Positions 1 to 14,700 of a stretch of 64,000 nt of DNA are shown here, one piece after another. The notes beneath the pieces are model-generated. The model saw only the letters and a program-made list of their open reading frames with translations. It ran no database searches and had not been told where the DNA came from. Numbering within the stretch: the first letter of the stretch is position 1; each line of letters starts with the position of its first letter. The DNA lies in the NCBI GenBank assembly GCA_033675545.1, contig JAWDGP010006836.1:362001-426000 (forward strand). Reading direction: 5' to 3'. Source of the stretch: Elysia crispata (lineage: Eukaryota; Mollusca; Gastropoda; Plakobranchidae). A program made the position numbers and the translations under genes.

Positions 1-110
1 TCCTTAAAGTGTTATAAGCATTTGTCAAATTAAAAAGAAAATAATATCGTCTCTGTTAAAACTCGAGTTTCTCTTATTATAATTCTCGATCGATTTCTCC
101 GCGGTTCCAG

Positions 111-2719
<2,609 letters not shown>

Positions 2720-3562
2720 AGATACATAGAATAATTATCATACATTTCTAAGAAACTCTGATATCTTTGACTCCACCCATTATTTCACTGAGTTCTACTT
2801 TTATAACTTATAAAAAGTGCAAAAGCATATATAAATATGGATATGCTTTTTCGTAATTTAAGCTTTTTTAAAAAAAAAATCTTAATCATTAGTAACTTTA
2901 GGGCTTTCTCAGAAAAGTTTTTGATAAACTTGGGATGTAACAGGGGCCGGAGGGGAGGAGAAATTTCTTTCTATTTTTTTCTTTGCTTCTATTTTTTTTA
3001 AAATGGGAAGAACAAAAATAATTGTGACATGAAAATTTAAGAAAAGATCAATAGTTCTTTTTTTCCAGATTAATCTTTCTGCATATATTTTTTAACACTC
3101 AGTTTCACTTGTCTCCCCAACATTTTTGAAACCTCATTAAAAACAATTTAATCTTCTTTCATAAAGCCATACTGTACAAAGCATCTCATCAAACTTTTCT
3201 GCTGGTATAAGGCTGTCCTGATCATGGATCAACTATTTGAAATTACATCATTCATCATATTTAACATTATTTGACTTTTTATGAAATAAAATCATTTTTG
3301 AAAATATATTTTTAACTTTCTTATGATCAAGAATAATATATATCCTAAATGACTTGGCATACAATATGTTCTTTTTTTTTTTTTGGTCAGCTAATCTGTA
3401 CATACGTTTGCAGGGTACAAAGTATGTATATTTTAACATAGTAATGAAAAAATATTTAAGATAGACATGTTTATTTGCTAATATACTACACCTTTAAATG
3501 TAAGAAAGAAGTGTTGGTGCTTTTTCATTCTCTTTATATTGAAACTGTATGTACGTATCTTG

Positions 3563-3568
3563 AATAAA
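3563..3568 (+). terminator. Poly(A) signal AATAAA of the Ig gene
   Basis: A canonical AATAAA lies about 845 nt after the stop codon. A second AATAAA sits at 3285-3290 and a third overlaps the last codons at 2708-2713, so alternative 3' ends are possible. Which one is used is inference. Confidence 0.4.
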
Positions 3569-3589
3569 ATATATTATCAACAATTTTAA

Positions 3590-6204
3590 GCATTGCTATT
3601 TTTTCACCATTTCTTGTCTCAAGCAATATTTTTTCTCTATGTTAAGAAATTAATATGGACAACTATTTTAATGCACGACCATTGATTCACGACTTTTCTA
3701 GGTATTTCATTATCAATATTTATTTTAATGACAAGCAATGTGGTATCGGCGGGTTCTATGAAGCGCTTGTAACTTTAGGATTGATCCTGATTTTGTCCAG
3801 ATCCTAATTTTGTCCAGTCTCTTTAGCAACTCAAAATTAAGCGAGTTCTATGATGCTAAGCGTGAGCTTAAGATTAAGCTTTGGCTCCAAATTGACGCGA
3901 TTTAGGTGCATATTTAGGAGTAGGTTATAAAAAAAGCTATACTATTCAATTCTCCATCGATTAATGAACATCGATTTTAAATCACATTTATTGGGAATTA
4001 TGGATTTTCTCGTCCGCATTGTGAATAATAAGATAATGAAGCCAAGCGAAGGGTGAAGATTTGAATAATTTAACATTCACAACCTAAATAAACTTACTTC
4101 AATCTTCCTTACTTCAATCTTAGGTGCCGATAGGCAGGTCTCTGGCTGGACCGCTAGGTACTGGATATCTAGTTCAGCTAAAAAGTGGTCTAAAGTCTCT
4201 GCCACCTTTTTTTTTATTCCACCAGAAAGAAATGGATGCAATATTATAGGAGACAGTTCGAAATCCAAGCTTCCTGGACTAGCGTTTCCTGTATGTGTGT
4301 GCATGTCGTGTAGTGTGGCCTTTAGGTATCGGGCTGAATAGCCAAAGCGTGTATGCATGCAATAATTTAAAAAAGCCGTGTAACATCACATGGTCGCTCA
4401 AAGTAAATCCCATGTTCAAGTAAGGTAGTTCCATTTTGTTTTTACAAGACAACTTAACGAGATTCAAAGCTGAAATCCTGAAACCTGGTTTGCTTGCCAA
4501 CTTGTAACATTTCCGTTTTGCATTAAAAAAATTTTCTTTGAAAAATACTAAGCGATGAAATCCTGTTTTTCCAAATATACGTTTTCCTTAATTTTGTTTT
4601 TCTCTCCCTTTTGATTTTTTTTTAATTTCTGCTTTGTTCTTTTCATTATGAAGTAAGTGAATGTAGCGGTGCTATTTGTCCTTACCACTGCTTTTTTATC
4701 AACCCAGTAGCGATGGAGATATTGGGAAAGGAAATCAGTTCCTATCGAGCGTATTATGATCGTATTCTTTCTTACTCGATGATCCTGTATCTCTTTGAAA
4801 GCATCTATAGTTAAATACATATGCCGTGTGTTCTAAACATCAATACACCAAGAGTGAGGAATGTTCTATCCAGACAAAGGCTTCACTATCCTAGTGTTGA
4901 TATTAAGAACTTATTGGTAATATTTCTAAAATAGGTTAGGGTTAGGGTTAGGTGCCAATTTTTACTTAGGCTTAGTCCCTGGTTCTAAAATGTATCTTTC
5001 ATTGTCGCTCGTCTAAAGTGTGTTTAAAATGATAAAGACTTTAGACAATCTTACTTTCATTAAGCATCATGTGTTTTACTCAGTGAAGCCGATTAGATAA
5101 TAAATAACGTTAGTTCTGTTTTTGTCTAAAATCAATGACGTGAGAACACGTTTCTCTTCAATTGTACAATCTCCAGTTTGTCCAACGTTGCTCAGACGCC
5201 CTGAAGTGGTTTTATATAACGGCACGAAATTATATGTGTTTGCTTCTATGAAGCTTAGAAAAGCTGTTAACGAGCATGTTCATTGCAATTTAATTCTAAC
5301 AATATTGATGGTTGATCGAAATGTTTTGAACACCTAGCGGACCGCAAGCATCAACCTGAGGGATAAATCCAACAGAGTATATCAGCCACCGTAACAACAA
5401 CCAAATGAATTTTATGATTAACATAAAAAATATAACATTTAAGAAAAATAAGAAGTAGTTTGTTAGAGAGAAAAGTTTTCTTTTTAAAAGTACGAAAAAT
5501 ATTCCGATGTTTGGGAATTATAATATATGAAAATCATGTCAGTGTTATTTCATTAGATTGGCATAGAGCAGCTGATATTCAGATACATAGGCAACATAAT
5601 TTTTAGATGTATAGAATAATGTGTATTCAGCACACAGCTTGCATTTAGCCCATCACAGCAAAAAAAAAAAAATGATTTTTTTTTTAAAAGAACGTTTTTT
5701 GGGAATGAGATTAAAAGGAATAAATCTCGAGTCTTAGCGCTCGAGACTGGGCTTTTTTGGGGGTATTTTTAAAAATTTAAAAAAAAAAAAAAAAAAGTAT
5801 TCAAGCAATCTAAATCAAATTTTAAGACACTTAACAGCAACACATGCTGGTTTAAATAAAGTAACCAACTAAAATATATCTTAAAAAATGATTTTTATGT
5901 AATTTTTCTAAAACACCACACATCTTCATTTTTAAAAAAATTTTTTACTCCGTTTTAAAGCCATGACGTCAGAGTCAGTTTTGGATCTAGTTTCACTTTT
6001 GGACCTCTCGAGGAGAGGTATCCCTTTCCATCATAAACAAAAAATGCGAAACTGTATCACGACGAAACTTTGCATGAACGAGAGAGAATGGTTGCACTAG
6101 GCTTTCAGACGTTTCCCGTGGCTTTACCGTGATTAGTATTAGGAATTATGGGGGGGGGGGGGGAGTCGATCCTATAGGAGCCACGGGAAAGGTCGCAAGT
6201 GAGT
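3590..6204. other. Intergenic region, no gene recognised
   Basis: AT-rich sequence with many homopolymer runs. The longest open frames (such as 5122-5337 + and 4548-4820 -) show no family features. A stretch near 5981-6002 shares about 20 of 22 bases with the TTAA-flanked element at 44370, so an old related copy may lie here. A short hairpin (tctcgag with ctcgaga, 8-nt loop) sits near 5727-5748. Confidence 0.5.
4934..4952 (+). repeat. Short interstitial telomere-like repeat
   Basis: Three uninterrupted TTAGGG-type units (GGTTAGGGTTAGGGTTAGG), the telomere unit used by molluscs and most animals. It is far too short to be an active telomere. Confidence 0.7.
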
Positions 6205-8099
6205 AAAAGTCGATGAACACTGTCTTATTAAAATCGATGAACACTGTCTTATTAAAGTCGTTGAACACTGTCTTACTAAAATCGATGAACACTGTCTTAT
6301 TAAAGTCGTTGAACACTGTCTTATTAAAGTCGTTGAACACTGTCTTATTAAAGTCGATGAAAACTGTCTTATTAAAGTCGTTGCACACTGTCTTATTAAA
6401 GTCGATGAACACTGTCTTATTAAAGTCGTTGAACACTGTCTTATTAAAGTCGATGAACACTGTCTTATTAAAGTCGTTGCACACTGTCTTATTAAAGTCG
6501 TTGCACACTGTCTTATTAAAGTCGTTGCACATTGTCTTATTAAAGTCGATGAACACTGTCTTATTAAAGTCGATGAACACTGTCTTATTAAAGTCGTTGC
6601 ACACTGTCTTATTAAAGTCGTTGCACACTGTCTTATTAAAGTCGTTGCACACTGTCTTATTAAAGTCGTTGCACACTGTCTTATTAAAGTCGTTGCACAC
6701 TGTCTTATTAAAGTCGTTGAACACTCTCTTATTAAAATCGTTGCACACTGTCTTATCAAAGTCGTTGCACACTGTCTTATTAAAGTCGTTGAACACTGTC
6801 TTATTAAAGTCGTTGCACACTGTCTTATTAAAGTCGATGAACACTGTCTTATTAAAGTCGTTGCACACTGTCTTATTAAAGTCGTTGAACACTGTCTTAT
6901 TAAAGTCGTTGCACACTGTCTTATTAAAGTCGTTGAACACTGTCTTATTAAAGTCGTTGAACACTGTCTTATTAAAGTCGTTGCACACTGTCTTATTAAA
7001 GTCGTTGCACACTGTCTTATTAAAGTCGTTGCACACTGTCTTAATAAAGTCGTTGAACACTGTCTTATTAAAGTCGTTGAACACTGTCTTATTAAAGTCG
7101 TTGAACACTGTCTTATTAAAATCGATGAAAACTGTCTTATTAAAGTCGTTGCACACTGTCTTATTAAAGTCGATGAACACTGTCTTATTAAAGTCGATGA
7201 ACACTGTCTTATTAAAGTCGTTGCACACTGTCTTATTAAAGTCGTTGAACACTGTCTTATTAAAGTCGTTGCACACTGTCTTATTAAAGTCGTTGCACAC
7301 TGTCTTATTAAAGTCGTTGCACACTGTCTTATTAAAGTCGTTGAACACTGTCTTATTAAAGTCGTTGAACACTGTCTTATTAAAATCGATGAACACTGTC
7401 TTATTAAAGTCGTTGAACACTGTCTTATTAAAATCGATGAAAACTGTCTTATTAAAGTCGTTGCACACTGTCTTATTAAAGTCGTTGAACACTGTCTTAT
7501 TAAAGTCGTTGAACACTATCTTATTAAAATCGATGAAAACTGTCTTATTAAAGTCGTTGCACACTGTCTTATTAAAGTCGATGAACACTGTCTTATTAAA
7601 GTCGTTGAACACTGTCTTATTAAAGTCGATGAACACTGTCTTATTAAAGTCGTTGAACACTGTCTTATTAAAGTCGTTGAACACTGTCTTATTAAAGTCG
7701 ATGAACACTGTCTTATTAAAGTCGATGAAAACTGTCTTATTAAAGTCGTTGCACACTGTCTTATTAAAGTCGTTGCACACTGTCTTATTAAAGTCGTTGC
7801 ACACTGTCTTAATAAAGTCGTTGAACACTGTCTTATTAAAGTCGTTGAACACTGTCTTATTAAAGTCGATGAAAACTGTCTTATTAAAGTCGTTGCACAC
7901 TGTCTTATTAAAGTCGTTGCACACTGTCTTATTAAAGTCGATGAACACTGTCTTATTACAGTCGTTGAACACTGTCTTATTAAAGTCGATGAACACTGTC
8001 TTATTAAAGTCGATGAACACTGTCTTATTAAAGTCGTTGAACACTGTCTAATTAAAGTCGATGAACACTGTCTTATTAAAGTCGATGAACACTGTCTTT
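6205..8099. repeat. Minisatellite, 24-bp unit, about 79 copies
   Basis: Head-to-tail array of a 24-bp unit (core cactgtcttattaaagtcg). Most variation is confined to a few positions: gtcgatgaac, gtcgttgaac, gtcgttgcac and gtcgatgaaa forms. Because 24 is a multiple of 3 and the unit has no stop in several frames, open frames of more than 600 codons run on both strands. These are by-products of the repeat. The same rare variants (cttaataaag near 7040 and 7810; the gaaaac form after an aatcg unit near 7127, 7436 and 7528) recur in similar contexts, which suggests block duplication. Confidence 0.95.
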
Positions 8100-8569
8100 T
8101 AACAAGTCCAAGTTAAGTACGGAACGTAAAAAGCACGCTCTTGAACTATTAAGATCACTTGGAATACCTAAACACATTGTCTTTATTTTCCTTTCAAGTT
8201 AAAAAAAAAAACAACAAAAAACAAGAAAACAAAAAAAAAAAGGAAAAAAATACAAACAAAAACAAAGAAACCAAAAATTCAGAGCTATAGAAGATCATAG
8301 CCGTCTCTCGTCGTGAGACAAGAGTGTGAAGGTGACCATTTATAGTGGGCCCTATGGATTCTGTAATACACTTTTCAATATTCTTTATATTTTGAAATTT
8401 CTGGTTTGACGTTCTAATATCTTCGTTTATTGCGAGTTTTGTAGAAATTATTTATTTCATCAAAGTTGCTACCTTCAGTTAATATTAGTGCTAGTTAAAT
8501 CATGATTAATATTCTCGTAAAGTATATTTAAACCTTCAACCTTTTCCATACCGGTACATATATACATTT

Positions 8570-8745
8570 ACAGACTACCACAAATTATACTGAAGGTGTA
8601 ACGATTTCTCCATACAGACTACCACAAATAATACTGAAGGTGTAATGATTTCTCCATACAGACTACCACAAATTATACTGAAGGTGTAATGATTTCTCCA
8701 TACAGACTACCACAAATTATACTGAAGGTGTAATGATTTCTCCAA
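8570..8745. repeat. Minisatellite, 44-bp unit, 4 copies
   Basis: Four head-to-tail copies beginning acagactaccacaaatt, nearly identical apart from single-base differences in the first two copies. Confidence 0.9.
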
Positions 8746-10473
8746 ATATGTCAAATATGTCACAAAACATCATTTTGATTTTCAGAGACCTTCATGGGTG
8801 ACTGGAATTGAACTGGCATTAGTTTGAATTCATTTATTTGTTATTGAGATTCCCTGTTACCCTAGGAGAAGTTTTCAGCATGTTACATAACTTTATTCCC
8901 TTTCCTGTTTAAAAAGCGGAGCCTCTAAAATCCCAGAAAGCTTGTGGTCTTTAACGGGTAAAATGGTTATATGTTTGTGTATGTGTATGTGTATATTCTG
9001 ATAATAAAATTGAATTAGAGCGAAACTCAGTTTCTCTACGACATATATTTCATCAATGTATCTGTCTTTCTATCTATCTATTTATCTCTATCTATTTATT
9101 ATCGATCTTACTATTTTTATCTTTTTTTTTTTTTAGGTTTATATGCATGAGTGTGAAACCTTTCCGCATTTCCATCTAATTATCTTTCATTTTCCCTTCA
9201 TATCTGGTTATAAATCAACCCATTCTTATCTATCCTATCCAGCTATTTTTCATTTTTTGACTATACACCCAGATTCATTTGAAAATCAAACTATCTGTCT
9301 ATCCTTTTAACTGTTTTCACTAGGGATAATAGTAACTCAAGTGAAAAAAGCGGAAGGTCGAACCATCATGGTAAATGATGAAAAGCACGACGCTCTAGCA
9401 CAGTGGTGAGTCCTCCACAGAACCTAAATGTCATGCAACTGCAGGCACCGACACACATGTTGTTGTTTTTTTTTTTTTCTAAATGGTCGCAATAATACAA
9501 TATGGAATTTCGCTGTCAGGGATTATAAGTTTCTCTTAGACAGGGACTCAGACAGTAACTTTGTCACACTGTGACTCCCTCTCCCCCCCCCCCCCCCCAA
9601 AAAAAAAAATCCGCACAATCGGGTGCTTTACAGAGCCCTTTGATATGCGTAAGATCTGAGTTGGCTGTGGCGCTATTTTAAAAAAAAAACCCATATAAAA
9701 TCGATGTATGACTTATTGATGCAAAGCTGCAACATCCTGATTAGGACCTGTTTATCATGCATTTCTGAACTGGAAGTTGTGTACAGCTAGTTTGATATTT
9801 GATATAATTATACAATTTATGTATGGTGTACACTGCCATGCTCAAGGCAATGTCATGCAGTTGTTATAATTATGTACCCAGATTTAAATTCGTATTGTTT
9901 TAGCGCGACAAAGATCTATTGCTTTAAGCAACGTAACACTGTAATAATTATAATAACATTGTTAGTTAATACATTTCTCAGGCACATTAAAGGAAATAGA
10001 TGAGGCTCCAAAGATACGATGTAGGTGTAGAATGATTATAGGTGGAGACGTTTTAATCTCGAAGTCACCATCGGTGTGAAATGTGACAGAAAAAAAAAAA
10101 CATTCTCACCTTAGATAAAGGACAAATTAAGAACAAATTAAATGTGTAGTTTTTCAGCAAAGCTTTTAATACCACGGTATTCTGATGCTCTCTAAATGGA
10201 GAAACAATGAGGTTCAATACAGAAGCCAACTTAAATTTAAAAATAAAAAAAAAATTCTGGTGGCGTTACTGCAAGAAACGCATAATTTAGTAAAGCAGAT
10301 GAGTCAGAATTTGTCACTTCCTTTTTATCGGTCTCCTCCCTTTTAAAAACAAAAAAATCACTGTCTTGTCAGACTTGCCCAGCCGGCAGTGCATGATGTC
10401 TTTATTGTCGCAATGATTAACTCTTAGGGTAGGGTGCAAAAAAAAAGAAATATGGAAAAATAAAAAAGGAACG
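8746..10473. other. Intergenic region, no gene recognised
   Basis: Contains a tcta-rich simple stretch near 9065-9115, a C run near 9586 and several A/T runs. No open frame with coding character or splice structure could be supported. Confidence 0.5.
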
Positions 10474-11085
10474 AATTAACTAGTATCAAAACATCCTCAT
10501 GTACCAATAATTTCCTGCATTTCAATTTTATAATGTCATTTAATTAACTAGTATCAAAACATCCTCATGTACCAATAATTTCCTGCATTTCAATTTTATA
10601 ATGTCATTTAATTAACTAGTATCAAAACATCCTCATGTACCAATAATTTCCTGCATTTCAATTTTATAATGTCATTTAATTAACTAGTATCAAAACATCC
10701 TCATGTACCAATAATTTCCTGCATTTCAATTTTATAATGTCATTTAATTAACTAGTATCAAAACATCCTCATGTACCAATAATTTCCTGCATTTCAATTT
10801 TATAATGTCATTTAATTAACTAGTATCAAAACATCCTCATGTACCAATAATTTCCTGCATTTCAATTTTATAATGTCATTTAATTAACTAGTATCAAAAC
10901 ATCCTCATGTACCAATAATTTCCTGCATTTCAATTTTATAATGTCATTTAATTAACTAGTATCAAAACATCCTCATGTACCAATAATTTCCTGCATTTCA
11001 ATTTTATAATGTCATTTAATTAACTAGTATCAAAACATCCTCATGTACCAATAATTTCCTGCATTTCAATTTTATAATGTCATTT
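10474..11085. repeat. Minisatellite, 68-bp unit, 9 copies
   Basis: Nine head-to-tail copies of a unit starting aattaactagtatcaaaac, with starts exactly 68 bp apart (10474, 10542 ... 11018). By eye the copies are identical, which points to very recent expansion or strong homogenisation. Confidence 0.95.
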
Positions 11086-11150
11086 AATATTTTATAATGT
11101 CATTTAATATTTTATAATGTCATTTAATATTTTATAATGTCATTTAATAT
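11086..11150. repeat. Nested 20-bp array from the tail of the 68-bp unit
   Basis: Three copies plus a fragment of aatattttataatgtcattt. The part tttataatgtcattt is the 3' end of the preceding 68-bp unit, so this short array grew out of the end of the longer one. Confidence 0.9.
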
Positions 11151-11223
11151 TTTTCCTAGTCTCAGCACTGCGAAAGTTCTTATTCACAAAGGAATATAAA
11201 AATAAAATTGAAGACACATGATC

Positions 11224-11355
11224 TGTCTGTAAGGACAGCTATGCAGCAATAGAGATAGGGAGTGAGAGAGGTAGAGAGAAAGACAGAGAAAATCCCAGAG
11301 AGAGGAGGAGAAAGAGAGAGACAAAGAGGGAAAGAGAGAGATAGGTAGGTAGAGA
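11224..11355. repeat. GA-rich simple sequence
   Basis: Imperfect gagagag/gaaagaga tract on the + strand. The Ser/Leu-rich readings on the - strand come from it. Confidence 0.85.
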
Positions 11356-11561
11356 GAGAGTAAGAAAAGCTGTAATAAATTAGGGCAGTCTTGATGAAAA
11401 TGGGAATTATGTGCAGCAAGCAAAACTCTAGACTTGAAGAAACAGTTGCAGTTAGTAAAGGGCATTACTATATGGGTTCGACGGATAGTAACTTAGGAAT
11501 AAAAATAGAAGAAAAAACAATTTTGCAACAGAATCTTACAACTGATGGATATCGGCGGGAC

Positions 11562-11591
11562 GAAGAAGAAGAAGAAGAAGATTTATTCATT

Positions 11592-11622
<31 letters not shown>

Positions 11623-11689
11623 GCTACTGCTACTGCTACTGCTACTGCTACTGCTACTGCTACTGCTACTGCTACTGCTACTGCTACTG

Positions 11690-11727
<38 letters not shown>

Positions 11728-11729
11728 GT
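11562..11729. repeat. Compound triplet/hexamer repeat (GAA)n, (CTA)n, (CTGCTA)n
   Basis: Short (GAA)n, then (CTA)n, then about ten CTGCTA hexamers, then (CTA)n again. The composition is like the compound repeat at 2269-2413, but here CTG alternates with CTA rather than forming one block. Confidence 0.92.
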
Positions 11730-14700
11730 GACTTCGAGTTATTTGCTATTACTTGTGTCACTATGTGCAAAGGTTAAGATTGGTGTCTTACTGTAAGTGC
11801 CAGTATTTCTGTCTTTTCGTTTTTTGTTTTTCTTTTATTTGAATCCTTGTCCTACTGTAGCGTAAACTACTAAGCTTAAAATTTCTACTTTTATTGAAGA
11901 AACTTTACTCTACAGTTTAAGTTTTTTTCATGAATACATATGCGGCGATTAAGCTTAGCAATGAATCTGAAGTGTTCTAGTTTAAGGTTACCCATGTGAC
12001 CCGCTCTTCCAGTCTAGAATCAGTCAGGAAGATTGAACTCTGGATTTGAAATAAAGTAAATTGGTCTGGCGCAAGTACTTTTGAGGAAGTGGCATCCACT
12101 CTCCGTAAAAGTATCATCTCCACTGCTACGTTATTTAGTTGATACAGTCTTAAACATTCAATCTCATGCCACTAGCTTAAGCGAATTGAAGTGAGTTGAG
12201 GTTTTTATCAAACTGTTGTAATTTCTCATGTTATGGCTGGATGACGCAAATGTTGGGGAAAACACCATTTCTATGGAACTGTTCCTGGATGATATTTCGT
12301 TAGCGTGATGATCGTGTGTCAGCTCCAGCCATCTCACTTACTGTTCGCGAGTCTCGAGTTCACTCAAGTAACACGCCCTCAGTTAGCCTTAGTAAATGCA
12401 ACAGTTTCCATCGCCTCCATGCGTTGATCTCACTTTGTGAGTGAGTTTAGATGGGACAAGTACTGTATTTCAATGTATTCTTGTTACAAGGGATTGCTGG
12501 TTAAAATTAACAACAAGTCATTTACATTCCGCTTGTTAATGTTATATATTCCTCGTTTATATTGTAGCAGCTAATTTATTGACACTATCTTCTTGCATAT
12601 TTCACCAACTTTTGGCTCACCATAATTTTAGCTGTTGTTAATTCATTTTATGCCATTAAAGCTTTATTTGTCTTTTTATTTCATAACAAAGCTTTTTTAG
12701 ATGTTTGTGTTTATTTTCACTTTCAAGGTTTTGTTCCATCTTATGGTTGGCTTAACTCGTTTTTTTTTTCTTTTCCTTTACTAAGAGTAGTTTATCCTCC
12801 TTATTCTTAAGCTTGTATTTTTGTAGCACTGGGATTTTCTTACCTGGGGTTTTCATGCTATGGTTATCTTAACCTTTGGCTTTTAGTTTTATCGCTTACC
12901 AAGAATGAGCTTTCTCTTAAGCTTTAATTTGTATATAGACAGTTTTGAGCTTCAGCTTTGAGCTTGGGTTGAAAGTCTAAAGCAATGTTAAGTTAATTCA
13001 ATTTAGCTTAATGACTCTTACTAAATGAGTTTAGTCTTCAACCATAAACATCAATGCTTTCCTAACTTTTTGAATTCTTCGTGGTGCAAAATTTTTTGTT
13101 TAGCACTATCATTTGCTGTAAATGAATTGATCCCAAACTTATGTGTGTCCAATAGGGGTGACTTAAATTTTTTTATCACAAAATTCTTTGATTTAATATT
13201 GCAGACATCACAGCATATTATTTACATCACAGAAAATAAACTGATTACTTAGGAGATAAACTCAGACAGCAATTAATATTTCAAATCTAACCCACCATAT
13301 ACACACTCTTTTGTCCGCATACACAAAAAAAGTGACTCCAAAAAGTAAGATGAGTAAATTGCATTTTTTTTTTCAATTTTTTTTTATATTAATTTGTGTT
13401 ACAAAAACGCCATGAACTTCTTGCCAGAAAACAAATACTAAGTTGAAAGTTGATAGATCTTTAAGTAGAAAATGCACACAAAAGAAATAAAAGTTATTAA
13501 GTAGAACGCTTTATCAATATAAAAACATTCTTATCAATCCTACAAGAGCAGCTTTTACTATTCTATTTGGAGTTAAATGTAGAAGAAACCAAAGCAAAAT
13601 CTTTTCTCAGACAGCTTAACAGGTTAGGTCTTGGAGGTTCCAACAAATTGTTAAATGTCAATAAATTGTTAATGTTATCTTTTAGGCCATTATCTACAAA
13701 AATGCACTTTGCTACACAGTAACTGTCAAATCAACCATGAGACATTCTGCTTGGAAACCAAAATCAACCAGAGAACATAATGTGACAATTAAAAATATCA
13801 AATTTTTTAGGGTTCTATGTTGACTTTAGAAAAAATCTATACCAAGGGCATGTAGTATTTCTACATACTGAAAAGAGTAAAAAAAAAAAAAAAAAGAAAA
13901 AAAGGAAGCATGTTTCCTACTCCATTCGTTTTGCTTCAAACATGAGAATAAAATATTTATTGTCTAAAGTTATGGCAATTTGTAGAAAATGCATTAAGTT
14001 AAGAGAAAAAAAAAAAAACAAAAAACAAAAAACAGGAGAAACAAAAGAGGGTCTATGGGGTAGCTACAGATATAAAAAAAAAAAAAAAAAAAGAGAACAC
14101 AAAAATTTGGAAACATAATGAAAATTCTAGATACATGCACATCACTATATACCAGTATCAGTGTTCCTTAGGTGAGCTAAATCGAGAAACAACCATCTGG
14201 TCCCGACCAACTACATTCTTTGTGGCAAAATTATCAAAACAAATGCTTGCTTTCTGTTGGTTTCTTTTTAAAATATTAATATTTAATAGCATTTCAAATT
14301 ATGACACAACTTTGACTTATTTAGACTTTGAATTATTTTTGTCTCTTAACTTTTTTTTTCAGCAATCCAGTTGTAAAGAACTGATCATTAACATCTGAAG
14401 GATTCAATATGTATGCAGCAGCAATTATTTTAGATGATAGAGACAAAAAGATGTCCTCTGTCCATTTTATAACAGTCAAATATTTGATTTACTTTCTCTA
14501 TGGGCTTGAGATCTTATCTTATTATGTAACGCATACTAAACGTTTCAGGTTTGTGATGACAAAATGTATCAATATACAACTTATACTTTCATCTCCTTTT
14601 TTCCACTTTTTTGTTTTTTAATAATATAGACAAGCTGCTAAAATTTGCATAGCTGTTTGCACATAATCCCAGGAAAAGTAGCTTTTTACAGCAGTGAAAT

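Noticed and set aside
6146-8051. Reading frames of more than 600 codons on both strands
   Set aside because: They are the translation of the 24-bp tandem array; open on both strands simply because the unit is 8 codons without a stop.
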